A stretch of DNA of 64,000 nt from Aurantimicrobium minutum. GTDB lineage: Bacteria; Actinomycetota; Actinomycetes; Actinomycetales; Microbacteriaceae. The stretch is from contig NZ_JARXVT010000005.1 of NCBI RefSeq assembly GCF_029892845.1, positions 57,468 to 121,467 on the forward strand, read 5' to 3'. This document shows positions 52,601 through 61,704 of this stretch, piece by piece. Position 1 is the stretch's first letter. Each line of letters starts with the position of its first letter. Made by a program: the position numbers and the translations under genes. The notes under the pieces are model-generated. The model was not told the DNA's origin and made no database searches. It was given only the letters and a program-made list of their open reading frames with translations.

Positions 52601-53088
52601 AGGTTCGTGAGACTTATGGTGATGTTTCTGTTCTCGACACAGTGGACTACCTCTACGGTTTGGAATCTGGCAGCGAGCACGTTGTTGATCTCGGCCGTGG
52701 TGTTCGTCTCTATGTAGGGCTCGAAGCCATTGGTGGAGTAGACCCCAAGGGTATGCGCACGGTCATGACGACACTCAATGGTCAGCTCCGTCCTGTCTTT
52801 GTTCGTGACCGCTCTGTCGAAATCAGCACCAAGAGTGCAGAGAAGGCAGATCTCACTGAAGCCGGACACGTCGCAGCGCCATTCGCTGGTGTTGTCACGG
52901 TCAAGGTTGAAGCTGGACAGACCGTAGCTGCAGGAGACCCTGTCGCATCCATCGAAGCTATGAAGATGGAAGCGGCGATCACTGCAACCATCACAGGTCG
53001 TGTGGAGCGAGTGTCTTTCCAGAAGTCTCAGCAGGTTGAAGCTGGTGACCTCATCGTGGTCATCACTCCAATTACTCCTGCGAACTAG
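49672..53088 (+). CDS. pyc: Pyruvate carboxylase
   Basis: Multidomain enzyme of 1138 residues that carboxylates pyruvate to oxaloacetate. Order: biotin carboxylase domain (residues 1-450; AVAGGGGRGMRRVE ATP loop near 160, EMNPRIQVEHTVTE near 292), carboxyltransferase domain (about 530-800; TFRDAHQSLLATRVR near 540, the HVHTHDT metal site near 735), PYC_OADA region, and biotinyl domain with EAMKMEAA near residue 1103, whose lysine carries biotin. It is full length, a single-chain type. It replenishes oxaloacetate, which the methylcitrate synthase encoded earlier also consumes. Confidence 0.97.
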   Translation: MFKKILVANRGEIAIRAFRAAVELGAKTVAVFPEEDRSSLHRQKADEAYQIGEPGHPVRAYLDVSEIIRVAKLSGADAIYPGYGFLSENPELAQAAADNGITFIGPPARVLEMAGNKVTAKDHAIAAGVPVLKSTQATTDIDHLLSEAADIGFPIFAKAVAGGGGRGMRRVETMDELRPALEAAMREAESAFGDGRMFLEQAVLRPRHIEVQILADSQGETIHLFERDCSVQRRHQKVVEIAPAPNISDELRADLHRDAIAFARSIGYQNAGTVEFLVDTAGERAGQHVFIEMNPRIQVEHTVTEEVTDVDLVQSQMRIAAGESLDDLGLHQESIHVRGFALQCRITTEDPSQGFRPDTGKITTYRSPGGAGIRLDGGTVSPGSQISPHFDSMLVKLTCRGRTYTAAVDRSRRALAEFRIRGVSTNIPFLQGVLDDEQFKAGDLSTSFIDERPHLLTGRESKDRGTKILNWVTDVTVNKPNGPRPAGADPMAKLPRIDLSIPAPSGSRQALLELGPKGFAQALRQQKAVAVTETTFRDAHQSLLATRVRTKDLVNVAPYVARMTPQLLSVEAWGGATYDVALRFLGEDPWDRLAKLREALPNVAIQMLLRGRNTVGYTPYPEEVTKAFIQEAAATGVDIFRIFDALNDVNQMRPAIEAVLETGTTVAEVAVCYTGNLLDPAEDKYTLDYYLGLADEIVAAGAHILAIKDMAGLLRPAAAAKLVAAFRERFDLPVHVHTHDTAGGQLATLLAAAAAGADAVDVASAPMSGTTSQPSASALVAALANTERDTGLNLDNVCDLEPYWEAVRNIYKPFESGLPAPTGRVYHHEIPGGQLSNLRQQAIALGLADDFELVEDMYAAANKILGRVPKVTPSSKVVGDLALHLAAVKADPADFEANPQKYDIPDSVIGFMAGELGDIPGGWPEPFRTKVLEGKTINIQVAPLTEEDHAGLAGGSASRRSTLNRLLFPVPTKAFEQVRETYGDVSVLDTVDYLYGLESGSEHVVDLGRGVRLYVGLEAIGGVDPKGMRTVMTTLNGQLRPVFVRDRSVEISTKSAEKADLTEAGHVAAPFAGVVTVKVEAGQTVAAGDPVASIEAMKMEAAITATITGRVERVSFQKSQQVEAGDLIVVITPITPAN

Positions 53089-53180
53089 TCGCCCTAGTCA
53101 ACGAAGGTTCCTATTCCCCGAACAGGGGAGGGAGAATTCGGTAGACTCACACAGTTACACCACGACTGAAGGATTATTGA

Positions 53181-54470
53181 GTGAGCACGGAAGAACCACA
53201 GAAAGCAGTAAAAAAGCCTGCTGGTAAGAAGTCCACAGGAGTAAAGAAAGAATCTCCTGAGCGCATTTCAGACGTAACAGCAGCTGCTCCACGAGATGTT
53301 GAGCAGGCACCAGAGGTTTCGACCATCAGTCTTCCTGCTATTCCGGTTTCGCTCACCAGCTCAACTGAAGCCGACATGGAAGCATCATTGCGTGCTGTGT
53401 TCAGTGGTGAAAACCCCACCGTTTCTGTTCCTGAGGAACCCGTTGTCATCGCTGAGGTTGACGAAGTAGTAGTTGAAGTTGAGTCTGTTGATACCGGCTC
53501 TCTTCCCACTCGTCGTGATCGTCTTTCAGGCGAGCCTGCAACTAAGCCTGAGCCCGTTTCCATGCTCACTCCTGAGCGTGTACTTGATGCAAAGAAGAAG
53601 CGCGACAAACCAACCGAAGGCTGGAACAAGTTCGTCTATGACATCACTTTCCACGGTGTGAACCTTGGGGACTCTCCTCTGACACGTCACCGTAAAGCCT
53701 TGGACGCGAGCATTGGCCGTCCCCTCACCGGTGGCACCAAGTTTGTCCCAGTGCTGACACGTAAGGGCGGTGTGGGGAAAACCACCACCACAACCCTGCT
53801 GGGTATGGCTATGGCACTTGTTCGCGAAGACCGCGTTCTTGCCATCGACGCTAATCCTGACCGTGGAACTCTTGCTGAGCGTTTCAACAAGACCACAGAG
53901 AAGACAGTCCGTGACTTGGTCAATGATGCAGCAAAAATCCTCACGTTCAATGATTTTTCTGAATACGTCAACCGCGATAAGACACGTTTAGATGTCTTAG
54001 CGTCAGATACTGACCCTTTCCTTTCGGAAGCATTTGGCGCCAACGATTACAACATCGTCTCTGACCTTGCTAGCCGCTATTACTCGATTGCCTTGACTGA
54101 CTGTGGAACCGGAATTATCCACTCGGTAATGGGCGCAACACTCAAGCGTGCTGATGGCTTGGTCATCGTCTCTGGCGGCTCCTTCGACGAAGCTCGATTG
54201 GCTTCTGAGACACTGACCTGGCTTGAATCGAACGGTTATGGTGATCTGGTCAAGAACTCGATTGTGGCCATTAACACGGCGACTCAAGGAACTAACTTGA
54301 TCAAGCTTCGTGAGATTGAAGATCACTTCAAGTCTCGTGTGCGCGAGACAGTTCGTATTCCTTATGACGCCATGCTTGCTGCTGGTTCCTACATCGACTT
54401 CAAGAAGCTCAAGCCTGAAACACAGGAAGCAGCCCGCCAGCTCGCTTCTCTGGTTGTTGACGGCCTCTAA
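53181..54470 (+). CDS. MinD/ParA-like ATPase with long N-terminal extension
   Basis: Protein of 429 residues from GTG 53181, with GAAGGA before it. Residues 1-30 are Lys-rich (KKPAGKKSTGVKKE), and residues 30-130 are Pro/Glu/Val-rich and probably unstructured. The ATPase core starts near residue 190 with LTRKGGVGKTTTTTLLGMAM and IDANPDRGTLAERF. Such MinD-like proteins with disordered heads occur in actinobacteria near secretion or cell-surface functions. No such genes are next to it, and its role is unknown. It is the third ParA/MinD-type ATPase in the window. Confidence 0.83.
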   Translation: MSTEEPQKAVKKPAGKKSTGVKKESPERISDVTAAAPRDVEQAPEVSTISLPAIPVSLTSSTEADMEASLRAVFSGENPTVSVPEEPVVIAEVDEVVVEVESVDTGSLPTRRDRLSGEPATKPEPVSMLTPERVLDAKKKRDKPTEGWNKFVYDITFHGVNLGDSPLTRHRKALDASIGRPLTGGTKFVPVLTRKGGVGKTTTTTLLGMAMALVREDRVLAIDANPDRGTLAERFNKTTEKTVRDLVNDAAKILTFNDFSEYVNRDKTRLDVLASDTDPFLSEAFGANDYNIVSDLASRYYSIALTDCGTGIIHSVMGATLKRADGLVIVSGGSFDEARLASETLTWLESNGYGDLVKNSIVAINTATQGTNLIKLREIEDHFKSRVRETVRIPYDAMLAAGSYIDFKKLKPETQEAARQLASLVVDGL

Positions 54471-54482
54471 GCCTTCACCATC

Positions 54483-54974
54483 ATGACCGAACGTCCCATT
54501 CGGATCTTTGGGGATCCCGTCCTCAAGACTCCCACGGAAGAGATTCTGGTTATCGACGAGAAAATTCGTTCTCTCGTTGAAGATCTGATTGATTCAGTCA
54601 AAATTCCTGGGCGTGCAGGAGTAGCTGCAACACAAATTGGTGTGGGACTTCGGGCTTTCAGCTACAACGTTCATGGTGACATTGGCTACATCTTGAACCC
54701 TCATGTCGTTGAGACCAGCGGGGAGCTCGAGCTCGTCGAGGAGGGCTGCTTGAGTGTTCCCAACCTGTGGTTCAAGACCCCTCGTTACCCTTACGCAAAG
54801 GTCGAAGGAATCGATCTCGAGGGCAACCAAGTCGTTCTAGAAGGTGAAGGCCTCATGGCGCAGGCACTGCAGCATGAATGTGACCACTTAGATGGTCTGG
54901 TGTATCTGGACCGTTTGGATCAGCCCACGCGTAAAGAAGCGATGCGCCAGGTTCGCGAAAGCGACTGGTTTTAG
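54483..54974 (+). CDS. def: Peptide deformylase
   Basis: Enzyme of 163 residues that removes the formyl group from new proteins. Motif 1 appears as GVAATQIGV near residue 46 (family GxGLAAxQ), motif 2 as EGCLSVP near residue 86 with the metal-binding cysteine, and motif 3 as QHECDHLDG near residue 127 with the HExxH histidines and glutamate. It starts 12 bases after the MinD-like gene and ends overlapping the convergent ligase gene by 4 bases. Confidence 0.94.
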   Translation: MTERPIRIFGDPVLKTPTEEILVIDEKIRSLVEDLIDSVKIPGRAGVAATQIGVGLRAFSYNVHGDIGYILNPHVVETSGELELVEEGCLSVPNLWFKTPRYPYAKVEGIDLEGNQVVLEGEGLMAQALQHECDHLDGLVYLDRLDQPTRKEAMRQVRESDWF

Positions 54975-56791
54975 TCAACAGCTCCTGAAGCGCCGGCATA
55001 CATTCCTTCAATTTCGCTAGCAAAGTCCTTCACGATGACATTGCGCTTGATGCTCATCTTGGGAGTCAGGTGACCTGATTCTTCAGTGAACTGAATGGGC
55101 AAAATAGCGAATTTGCGTATGGATTCTGCTCGAGAAACCCGAGCGTTAGCGCGGTCAACAGCTGCTTGAACTTCCGCAATAATCGCGGGGTTGGTTGCTG
55201 CTTCAGCAATGCTCATGCTGGGATCCATTTTGTTGTTAGTCAGCCACATGGGCAGCATTTCAGGATCCAGAGTGATCAGAGCAGAGATGAATGGCTTGGC
55301 GTCACCAACGGCAACAACCTGACTAATCACTGGGTTGGCGCGAATCGGGTCTTCCAAGTAAGCGGGTGCAACGTTCTTTCCACCAGCGGTGACAAGAATT
55401 TCTTTCTTGCGTCCCGTGATGGTGATGTATCCGTCTTTATCGATTTCTCCGATGTCACCGGTCTTGAACCAGCCGTCATGGAATGTATCGGCAGTTGCTT
55501 GAGGGTTCTTCCAGTATTCCTTGAAGACGTTGATACCAGCGGCTTCAATTTCACCATCTTCTCCTAGGCGGACAGAGCAGCCAGGAAGAGCTGGTCCAAC
55601 CGTGCCAATCACAAACTTGGAAGGCAGGTTGATAGAAATAGGTGCCGTTGTTTCGGTGAGGCCATAGCCCTCCAGAACAACAAGACCAAGTGCGTGGTAG
55701 AAGTGACCTAAACGGTCACCCAGCGGCGCAGAACCACTGATGGCGTAGGTGCAGCGGCCACCGAGAGCTGCGCGGAGCTTGGAAAGTACCAACTTATCCA
55801 GAACTGCAAACTTCAGCTTGAGGCCCAGAGGAATGTGCCCAGCCATCTCTGCCTTGGAATATTCAATGGCAGTCTTCGCGGCAGCACGGAAGATGTTTCC
55901 CTTGCCGCCTGCTTCGGCCTTCTGTTCTGCTGAGTTGTAGACCTTCTCGAACACTCGGGGGACTGCGAGCAGGAACGAGGGCTTGAAGGACTGCATAGCG
56001 GGTAGAAGCTGAGAAGTGTCTCCCTGGTGACCAACCTTTACGCCACCTTCAATGGCGAGGATGGAAATAAAGCGAGCAAAGATGTGGGCCGTAGTAATAA
56101 ACAGCAGGGTGGAAGCTTGGGGGTTAACCACCTCGGGGACAGCAGCGCGGGCATTGCGTGAAAGCTCCAAAAAGTTGGAGTGTGTCAACACGCAGCCCTT
56201 GGGCTTGCCGGTCGAACCCGAGGTGTAAATCAGAGTAGCGAGGTCGCTGCCGTGGAGAGAGGAACGACGTTCTTCAACTTCTTCGTCAGAGATTTTGGTA
56301 CCTGAGATGACGAGAGCATCGAGATCCCCAGCATCGATCTGCCAAACGGATTGAACATAAGGAGCATCGGAGCGGATTTCTTCAAAACGCTTGAGGTGAT
56401 CAGGGGTTTCCACGATCAACGCAACAGCTTCAGAATCTTCCAAAATCCACTGAATCTGGCTCGAAGCACTTGTTTCGTAAATGGGCACGAGTGCAGCGCC
56501 TGCAAACCACATGGCAAAGTCAACGAGAGTCCACTCATAACGTGTCTTACACATCAGGCCAACGCGGTCGCCTGGCTTAATTCCCTGGGAAATGAATCCC
56601 TTCGCAAGGGCAATCACTTGTTCTAGGAACTCGGAGGACGTGACATCCTTCCAACCGCCATCTACGGGAAGTGAGAAGAGAGCTCCATTGGGAGTTTCAC
56701 GCACTCGATCAAGCAGAACTTGGGTGGTATTTGCCGATGGCTCAGCGAGGACTAAAGCTGGGGTATCGAATTGAACGACACTGGAAACCAT
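54971..56791 (-). CDS. Long-chain fatty acid--CoA ligase (AMP-binding, FadD15-like)
   Basis: AMP-forming ligase of 606 residues starting with ATG after GAAGGAG. The ATP loop is [17 protein letters not shown] near residues 185-201; [12 protein letters not shown] is near 375; the [34 protein letters not shown] hinge is near 450. It activates long-chain fatty acids for lipid synthesis or degradation. The stop overlaps the def stop on the other strand by 4 bases, so the two transcripts converge without an intervening terminator. Confidence 0.92.
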   Translation of the reverse strand: MVSSVVQFDTPALVLAEPSANTTQVLLDRVRETPNGALFSLPVDGGWKDVTSSEFLEQVIALAKGFISQGIKPGDRVGLMCKTRYEWTLVDFAMWFAGAALVPIYETSASSQIQWILEDSEAVALIVETPDHLKRFEEIRSDAPYVQSVWQIDAGDLDALVISGTKISDEEVEERRSSLHGSDLATLIYTSGSTGKPKGCVLTHSNFLELSRNARAAVPEVVNPQASTLLFITTAHIFARFISILAIEGGVKVGHQGDTSQLLPAMQSFKPSFLLAVPRVFEKVYNSAEQKAEAGGKGNIFRAAAKTAIEYSKAEMAGHIPLGLKLKFAVLDKLVLSKLRAALGGRCTYAISGSAPLGDRLGHFYHALGLVVLEGYGLTETTAPISINLPSKFVIGTVGPALPGCSVRLGEDGEIEAAGINVFKEYWKNPQATADTFHDGWFKTGDIGEIDKDGYITITGRKKEILVTAGGKNVAPAYLEDPIRANPVISQVVAVGDAKPFISALITLDPEMLPMWLTNNKMDPSMSIAEAATNPAIIAEVQAAVDRANARVSRAESIRKFAILPIQFTEESGHLTPKMSIKRNVIVKDFASEIEGMYAGASGAVD

Positions 56792-56866
56792 GGCAACTCC
56801 TTCGGTGTTAACTACACTTTAGTAGTCCCACCATTCCCTCCGTCTACCCTCTTCTAGGAGTTTCCT

Positions 56867-57772
56867 GTGTATTCCATCGGTATCGATATTGGGGGGACCA
56901 AAATCGCCGGGGCATTGGTCAATTTGCAGGGTGAAATTGTCTCCCAAACGCAAGTTCCTTCCCCCGCGCATAGCGCCAATGAGATGGAAGATGCCATCGT
57001 CGGGATCATCCAAGAGCTCAGCGCAGGTAACCCTGTCATTGCTGCAGGTGTCGCGGCGGCAGGATTTATCGATGCAGCGCAATCAACGGTGTATTACGCC
57101 CCAAACATTGCCTGGCGCAATGAGCCACTGAAAGAGAAGCTTGAAGCCAGAATTGACCTTCCCATTGTCATTGAAAATGATGCCAACGCAGCAGGTTGGG
57201 CTGAGTATCGCTTCGGCGCTGGAAAATCATTCACCCACATGACGATGTTGACCATCGGAACAGGTGTTGGCGGGGCCATCATTGCTAATGGCGAGCTGTT
57301 CACTGGTGGTTTTGGGGCGGGCGCTGAGCTGGGGCATCTACGCGTTGTGCCTGACGGCTTGGAGTGTGGATGCGGTCAGCGTGGCTGTATTGAGTCATAT
57401 GGCTCCGGACGCGCTCTGCTGCGCTATCTCCGTGAAGAAACCGGCAAACACGATCTCAGCGCTGACGAGGGTAAGAAATTGCTTGAAAACGGTGATCCTG
57501 CAGCTTGGAGGGCCGTAGGGACCTTGGGCAGGTGGATGGGAATTGCATGCGCAAGTCTGTCTGCTGTGCTGGATCCACAGGTTTATGTCATTGGCGGGGG
57601 AGTTGCGGCTGCAGGTGACCACCTTCTTTCTCCGATTCGTGATTCATTCTTGGCTCATGTCTCAGCCAAGGGTTACCACCCTGAACCTGAATTCCGCATT
57701 GCTGAGCTTGTTAATGATGCCGGAGTGGTCGGCGCAGCAGACCTTGCGCGCAAGCACGCTGAAAAGCTCTAG
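56867..57772 (+). CDS. ROK family glucokinase/sugar kinase
   Basis: Protein of 301 residues starting with GTG. The ATP-binding IGIDIGGTKIAGAL is at residues 4-17, ENDANAAGWAE is near 102, and the ROK zinc motif LECGCGQRGCIESYGSG is near residues 165-181. Glucose is the likely substrate as in actinobacterial ROK glucokinases; another hexose is possible. It begins 75 bases from the divergent ligase gene and is followed after 15 bases by plsC. Confidence 0.9.
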   Translation: MYSIGIDIGGTKIAGALVNLQGEIVSQTQVPSPAHSANEMEDAIVGIIQELSAGNPVIAAGVAAAGFIDAAQSTVYYAPNIAWRNEPLKEKLEARIDLPIVIENDANAAGWAEYRFGAGKSFTHMTMLTIGTGVGGAIIANGELFTGGFGAGAELGHLRVVPDGLECGCGQRGCIESYGSGRALLRYLREETGKHDLSADEGKKLLENGDPAAWRAVGTLGRWMGIACASLSAVLDPQVYVIGGGVAAAGDHLLSPIRDSFLAHVSAKGYHPEPEFRIAELVNDAGVVGAADLARKHAEKL

Positions 57773-57787
57773 CGGTAAGCTGAAATC

Positions 57788-58477
57788 ATGTTTTATTGGC
57801 TGATGAAGAACGTCATCGCCGGACCGTTGCTTAAGGGCATCTTCCGTCCGTGGGTTACCGGTGCTGACAATATCCCCAAACAGGGGGCTGTCATTCTGGC
57901 CAGCAATCATCTTTCCTTCGTAGATTCCGTCTTTCTGCCCATATGTATTGACCGAGACATGGTCTTTCTGGCAAAGAGTGAATACTTCACCACCAAGGGA
58001 ATTAAGGGTTGGGCTACGAAGTGGTTCATGAAGGGCACAGGAATGTTGCCCATCGACCGTTCGGGTGGAAAAGCTTCGGAAGCAAGCCTGAACACGGGTC
58101 TTCGTGTTCTCGCTGAGGGTCGAGTATTGGGTATTTACCCCGAAGGCACCCGCTCACCTGATGGAAAGCTTTACCGCGGTCGCACAGGAATCGCACGTAT
58201 GGTCCTTGAATCAGGCGTACCAGTTGTTCCTGTGGCGATGATTGACACGGAGAAGGTCATGCCTATCGGTGCGAAGTGGCCCAAGATGCGACGTCCCGGA
58301 ATCATCATCGGGAAGCCTCTCGATTTCTCGCGCTTCCAGGGCATGGAGGGGGATCGCTTCATCCTTCGTGCAGTGACGGATGAAATCATTTATGAGCTTG
58401 CCGGCCTCTCTGGCCAGCAGTATGAGGATGTCTATGCCTCCTCAGTGCGCGAAAAGCGCCCGGTTAACGCAAGATAA
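57788..58477 (+). CDS. plsC: 1-acyl-sn-glycerol-3-phosphate acyltransferase
   Basis: Membrane-associated acyltransferase of 229 residues for phosphatidic acid synthesis. The catalytic NHLSFVDSVF motif (HX4D) lies near residues 38-47, FMKGTGMLPIDRSGGKA is near 78-94, and the substrate motif YPEGTRSPDGKL is near residue 117. Together with the nearby FadD-type ligase it points to a lipid-synthesis role for this stretch. Confidence 0.92.
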   Translation: MFYWLMKNVIAGPLLKGIFRPWVTGADNIPKQGAVILASNHLSFVDSVFLPICIDRDMVFLAKSEYFTTKGIKGWATKWFMKGTGMLPIDRSGGKASEASLNTGLRVLAEGRVLGIYPEGTRSPDGKLYRGRTGIARMVLESGVPVVPVAMIDTEKVMPIGAKWPKMRRPGIIIGKPLDFSRFQGMEGDRFILRAVTDEIIYELAGLSGQQYEDVYASSVREKRPVNAR

Positions 58478-58548
58478 GCTTGTTTAGTTGCCAGTTTTCA
58501 GATTCTGGCTTGAGACACTAATCACCACCATTCAAGGGGAGTACCTTC

Positions 58549-59919
58549 GTGGCTAGCCAAAATGAGCCCAATATCGTCGCTGACAAGTCCGTCATCGAGG
58601 GTTTGGACTATTGGCGCACTCTTCCAATCAAGCAACAGCCACAGTGGCCTAATGCTGACGCAGTCAAGTCTGCTTCAGAACGTTTGGCAAGCTACCCTCC
58701 CTTGGTTTTTGCTGGTGAGGTAGATACTCTCCGTGATCGTTTGGCTCATGCGGCTCAGGGCAAGGCATTCTTGCTCCAGGGTGGTGACTGTGCCGAGACT
58801 TTCGCAGGTGCGACAGCTGACAAGATCCGTAACCGGATCAAGACTGTCCTGCAAATGGCAGTTGTACTGACCTATGCCGCTGAAATGCCTGTTATCAAGA
58901 TGGGTCGCATGGCGGGACAGTTTGCTAAGCCTCGCTCCAGCGACACTGAAACACGCGGAGACATTACTCTTCCCGCTTACCGTGGTGACATTGTCAACGG
59001 CTACGACTTCACTCCGGAAAGCCGTGAAGCAAACCCCGAGCGTCTTGTCCAGGGTTACAACACGGCAGTTTCCACTCTGAACTTGATCCGTGCATTCACT
59101 ACCGGTGGTTTTGCTGATTTGCGTGAAGTTCACCGCTGGAACCAGGGTTTCGCTAAGAACCCAGCTAATGCTCAATACGAAGCTCTCGCTAACGAGATTG
59201 ATCGCGCTATCAAGTTCATGGCTGCCTGTGGCGCTGATTTTGATGCACTCAAGACCACGGAGTTCTTCGTCTCGCACGAAGCGCTTCTGATGGATTACGA
59301 ACGCCCGATGACTCGCATTGACTCGCGAACCGGCACTCCTTACAACACCAGTGCACACTTTGTGTGGATCGGTGAGCGCACTCGTGAACTCGATGGTGCA
59401 CACGTTGACTTCTTGTCCCGCGTTCGCAACCCCATCGGTGTGAAGCTTGGCCCCACTACTGACGTGGACACGGTCAAGGCGCTCATTGAGAAACTAGACC
59501 CCAACCGTGAGCCTGGTCGCCTGACTTTCATCACTCGAATGGGTGCTGGAAAGATTCGTGACGCACTGCCACCCCTTCTCGAAGCAGTCAAGGCGAGCGA
59601 TGCCAACCCTCTGTGGATCACCGATCCTATGCACGGTAATGGCATCACCACCCCTAACGGTTACAAGTCGCGTCGATTTGATGACGTCGTGGATGAGGTC
59701 AAGGGCTTCTTCGAAGCTCACCGTGCCGTGGGAACGTTCCCTGGTGGAGTCCACGTTGAACTCACGGGAGACGACGTCACTGAGTGCCTTGGTGGGTCTG
59801 AGCAGATCGATGAGAATGATCTAGCTACTCGTTACGAGTCACTCTGCGATCCACGTCTGAACCACATGCAGTCCTTGGAGCTCAGCTTCTTGATTGCTGA
59901 AGAGCTGAAGAAGTCCTAG
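58549..59919 (+). CDS. aroG: 3-deoxy-7-phosphoheptulonate synthase, class II
   Basis: DAHP synthase of 456 residues, the first enzyme of the shikimate pathway, starting with GTG after GGGGAG. Class II (AroA-II) hallmarks are visible: LLQGGDCAETFAG near residues 76-88 with the metal-binding cysteine, then KMGRMAGQFAKPRS near 117-130, and WITDPMHGN near residue 362. Feedback sensitivity cannot be judged. It supplies chorismate that TyrA, encoded earlier, eventually draws on. Confidence 0.95.
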   Translation: MASQNEPNIVADKSVIEGLDYWRTLPIKQQPQWPNADAVKSASERLASYPPLVFAGEVDTLRDRLAHAAQGKAFLLQGGDCAETFAGATADKIRNRIKTVLQMAVVLTYAAEMPVIKMGRMAGQFAKPRSSDTETRGDITLPAYRGDIVNGYDFTPESREANPERLVQGYNTAVSTLNLIRAFTTGGFADLREVHRWNQGFAKNPANAQYEALANEIDRAIKFMAACGADFDALKTTEFFVSHEALLMDYERPMTRIDSRTGTPYNTSAHFVWIGERTRELDGAHVDFLSRVRNPIGVKLGPTTDVDTVKALIEKLDPNREPGRLTFITRMGAGKIRDALPPLLEAVKASDANPLWITDPMHGNGITTPNGYKSRRFDDVVDEVKGFFEAHRAVGTFPGGVHVELTGDDVTECLGGSEQIDENDLATRYESLCDPRLNHMQSLELSFLIAEELKKS

Positions 59920-59943
59920 TCTTTCGGTTCTCGCGGCTTAACT

Positions 59944-59979
59944 AACTGTGGCCTCCACCTTTCGGTGGAGGCCACAGTT
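59944..59979. terminator. Bidirectional terminator between aroG and permease genes
   Basis: Perfect 16-bp stem AACTGTGGCCTCCACC / GGTGGAGGCCACAGTT with loop TTTC, lying 24 bases after aroG and 13 bases after the end of the convergent permease gene. It can serve both directions. Confidence 0.9.
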
Positions 59980-59992
59980 GTTGAACTCTGTG

Positions 59993-61402
59993 TTACTTGA
60001 CGACCTTGTTGAAACCGGTCACAGGCTGTGCTTCGTCGAAGCCAGCTACCTGCTTGCGGAATCCCTTGGTCAGGACAGCCAGGTAAACGATTCCGATACC
60101 TGCCCAGATCAGACCACCGGTGAGCGCCTCAGGGGAGAGGTTGATCCACAGGATGACGGTCAGAGCGAGACCAAGTACGGGCATCACGATGAACTTGAAG
60201 ATATCGCCAGCAGTGTGACGACGTCCCTGACGGATTGCGAACCACGCAACAACGGAGATGTTCACGAAGCTGAACGCTACAAGAGCACCGAAGTTGATGA
60301 AGTGGACGATGTCAGCAAGAGTCAGAACCACACCGGTCAAGCAGACAACACCAGCAAAGATGACGTTGAAGGTTGGGGTCTGGGTCTTCTTGTTGACGAA
60401 ACCAAACAGCTTGTTGGGGAGAACGTTGTTACGTCCCATAACCAGCAACATACGTGCCACAGAAGCTTGTGAAGCAAGCAGCGAAGCAATGGTTGCTGCG
60501 AAACCTGCAGCAGTCAGGATGACCTTCATGGTCTGGCCGCCAACAAGCTCACCAATGATGGGCAGTGTTGAGTCATCAACATACTGACGGTCTCCACCTG
60601 GAGCAAAAACGTTCCAGTCGGGGAAGAGAGCCTGAGTGAAGTATGAGGTAACGATGAAGATACCGCCACCGATCAACACGGTGAGCATGATTGCGCGAGG
60701 AACTACACGTGGGGTGCGTGCCTCTTCTACATACATCGTCACAGCGTCGAAGCCGATGAAGCTGAAGCAAACAATAGTTGCACCGAGAAGAACAGCTGAC
60801 AGGTCAACACCTTCGTGCATGAATGGTGTGGGAGTGATGAGGGTTCCTTCACCAGCACCACCGAGTAGCTGGCCAATGACAACAGCGACAAAGCCAATCA
60901 TTGCCACTACAGCAATGACCAAAAGAATGGTGTTGACGTTTGAGGTTCCACGCATGGTGAAGTAGATGATTCCGGTGCAGAGAACGGTGAAGAGGATTAC
61001 CCAAACAGCACCATCAATGTCGGGGAAGAACGACTCCATGTAGCTGCGCACGATGATGATGTTCACCAGAGGTAGCAACATGTAGTCCAGCATCGAGGTC
61101 CAACCAACCACGAAACCTACGTTCGGGTGGATTGAGTTCTTTGCGTAGGTGTAAGCAGAACCTGCTGAAGGGAACTGCGAGGTCATCTTTCCATAGCTGA
61201 TTGCGGTGAATACCATCACGATCAGCGCAAAGACATACGCCAGCGGCACAACGTTGTTAGTGCCTTCAGCTACGAGACCAAAAGTGTCGAACACTACAGT
61301 AGGGGTCATGTAACCGAGACCGAGAGCCACAATGGCCCACATCCCGAGGTTACGTTTAAGGGCGATCTTGGAACCGCCACCGGGGACAAAGGATTCGGGC
61401 AT
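59993..61402 (-). CDS. APC-family amino acid/putrescine permease (PuuP-like)
   Basis: Membrane protein of 469 residues starting at the ATG at 61402 (AAGAGAGAG before it); a 28-residue longer frame to 61486 has no ribosome site. About 12 hydrophobic segments. It closely follows E. coli PuuP in wording: GYMTPTVVFDTFGLV near residue 30, YGKMTSQFPSAGSAYTYAKNSI, and ATIVCFSFIGFDAVTMYVEEA near residue 210. Putrescine or an amino acid is the likely substrate; no polyamine catabolic genes lie next to it. Confidence 0.88.
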   Translation of the reverse strand: MPESFVPGGGSKIALKRNLGMWAIVALGLGYMTPTVVFDTFGLVAEGTNNVVPLAYVFALIVMVFTAISYGKMTSQFPSAGSAYTYAKNSIHPNVGFVVGWTSMLDYMLLPLVNIIIVRSYMESFFPDIDGAVWVILFTVLCTGIIYFTMRGTSNVNTILLVIAVVAMIGFVAVVIGQLLGGAGEGTLITPTPFMHEGVDLSAVLLGATIVCFSFIGFDAVTMYVEEARTPRVVPRAIMLTVLIGGGIFIVTSYFTQALFPDWNVFAPGGDRQYVDDSTLPIIGELVGGQTMKVILTAAGFAATIASLLASQASVARMLLVMGRNNVLPNKLFGFVNKKTQTPTFNVIFAGVVCLTGVVLTLADIVHFINFGALVAFSFVNISVVAWFAIRQGRRHTAGDIFKFIVMPVLGLALTVILWINLSPEALTGGLIWAGIGIVYLAVLTKGFRKQVAGFDEAQPVTGFNKVVK

Positions 61403-61704
61403 GGATCTCTCTCTTCTTTGAGGCCTAGAAAACAACAGAGGTAATTCAACCTCTGTGCGATTACTTACTCTAGTCCTCTGAAGCACACCAAAGGTTCTTC
61501 AAAATAGGAAAATTTCAACGAAATCCGTGTCAAATTATTCTTCTCCCAAGCGAAATTCGTTGTAACAGCAGTTCGAATGTAGAAAATTTCTAGGAAGTCC
61601 CTGGACTTTGGCGACGGAGAGGAATCGAACGCTTGGAAAGTTGGCTTGAAACAGCACTGTGGGCGTGACTTGTCAGTCACGCCCACAGTTTGGTTCGAGA
61701 AGAT
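61403..61704. other. 302-base intergenic region upstream of the permease gene
   Basis: No protein gene is supported. It should contain the permease promoter (leftward). At 61609-61630 the sequence TGGCGACGGAGAGGAATCGAAC reads, on the minus strand, like the T-loop and acceptor end of a tRNA, but no complete cloverleaf can be built. The hairpin at 61656-61689 lies at the right edge. Confidence 0.5.
61656..61689 (-). terminator. Hairpin downstream of the DUF2202 gene
   Basis: Perfect 14-bp stem ACTGTGGGCGTGAC / GTCACGCCCACAGT with loop TTGTCA, 15 bases past the DUF2202 stop on the minus strand. The following minus-strand bases are only moderately T-rich (TGCTGTTTC), so it may be an imperfect terminator. 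Confidence 0.7.
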
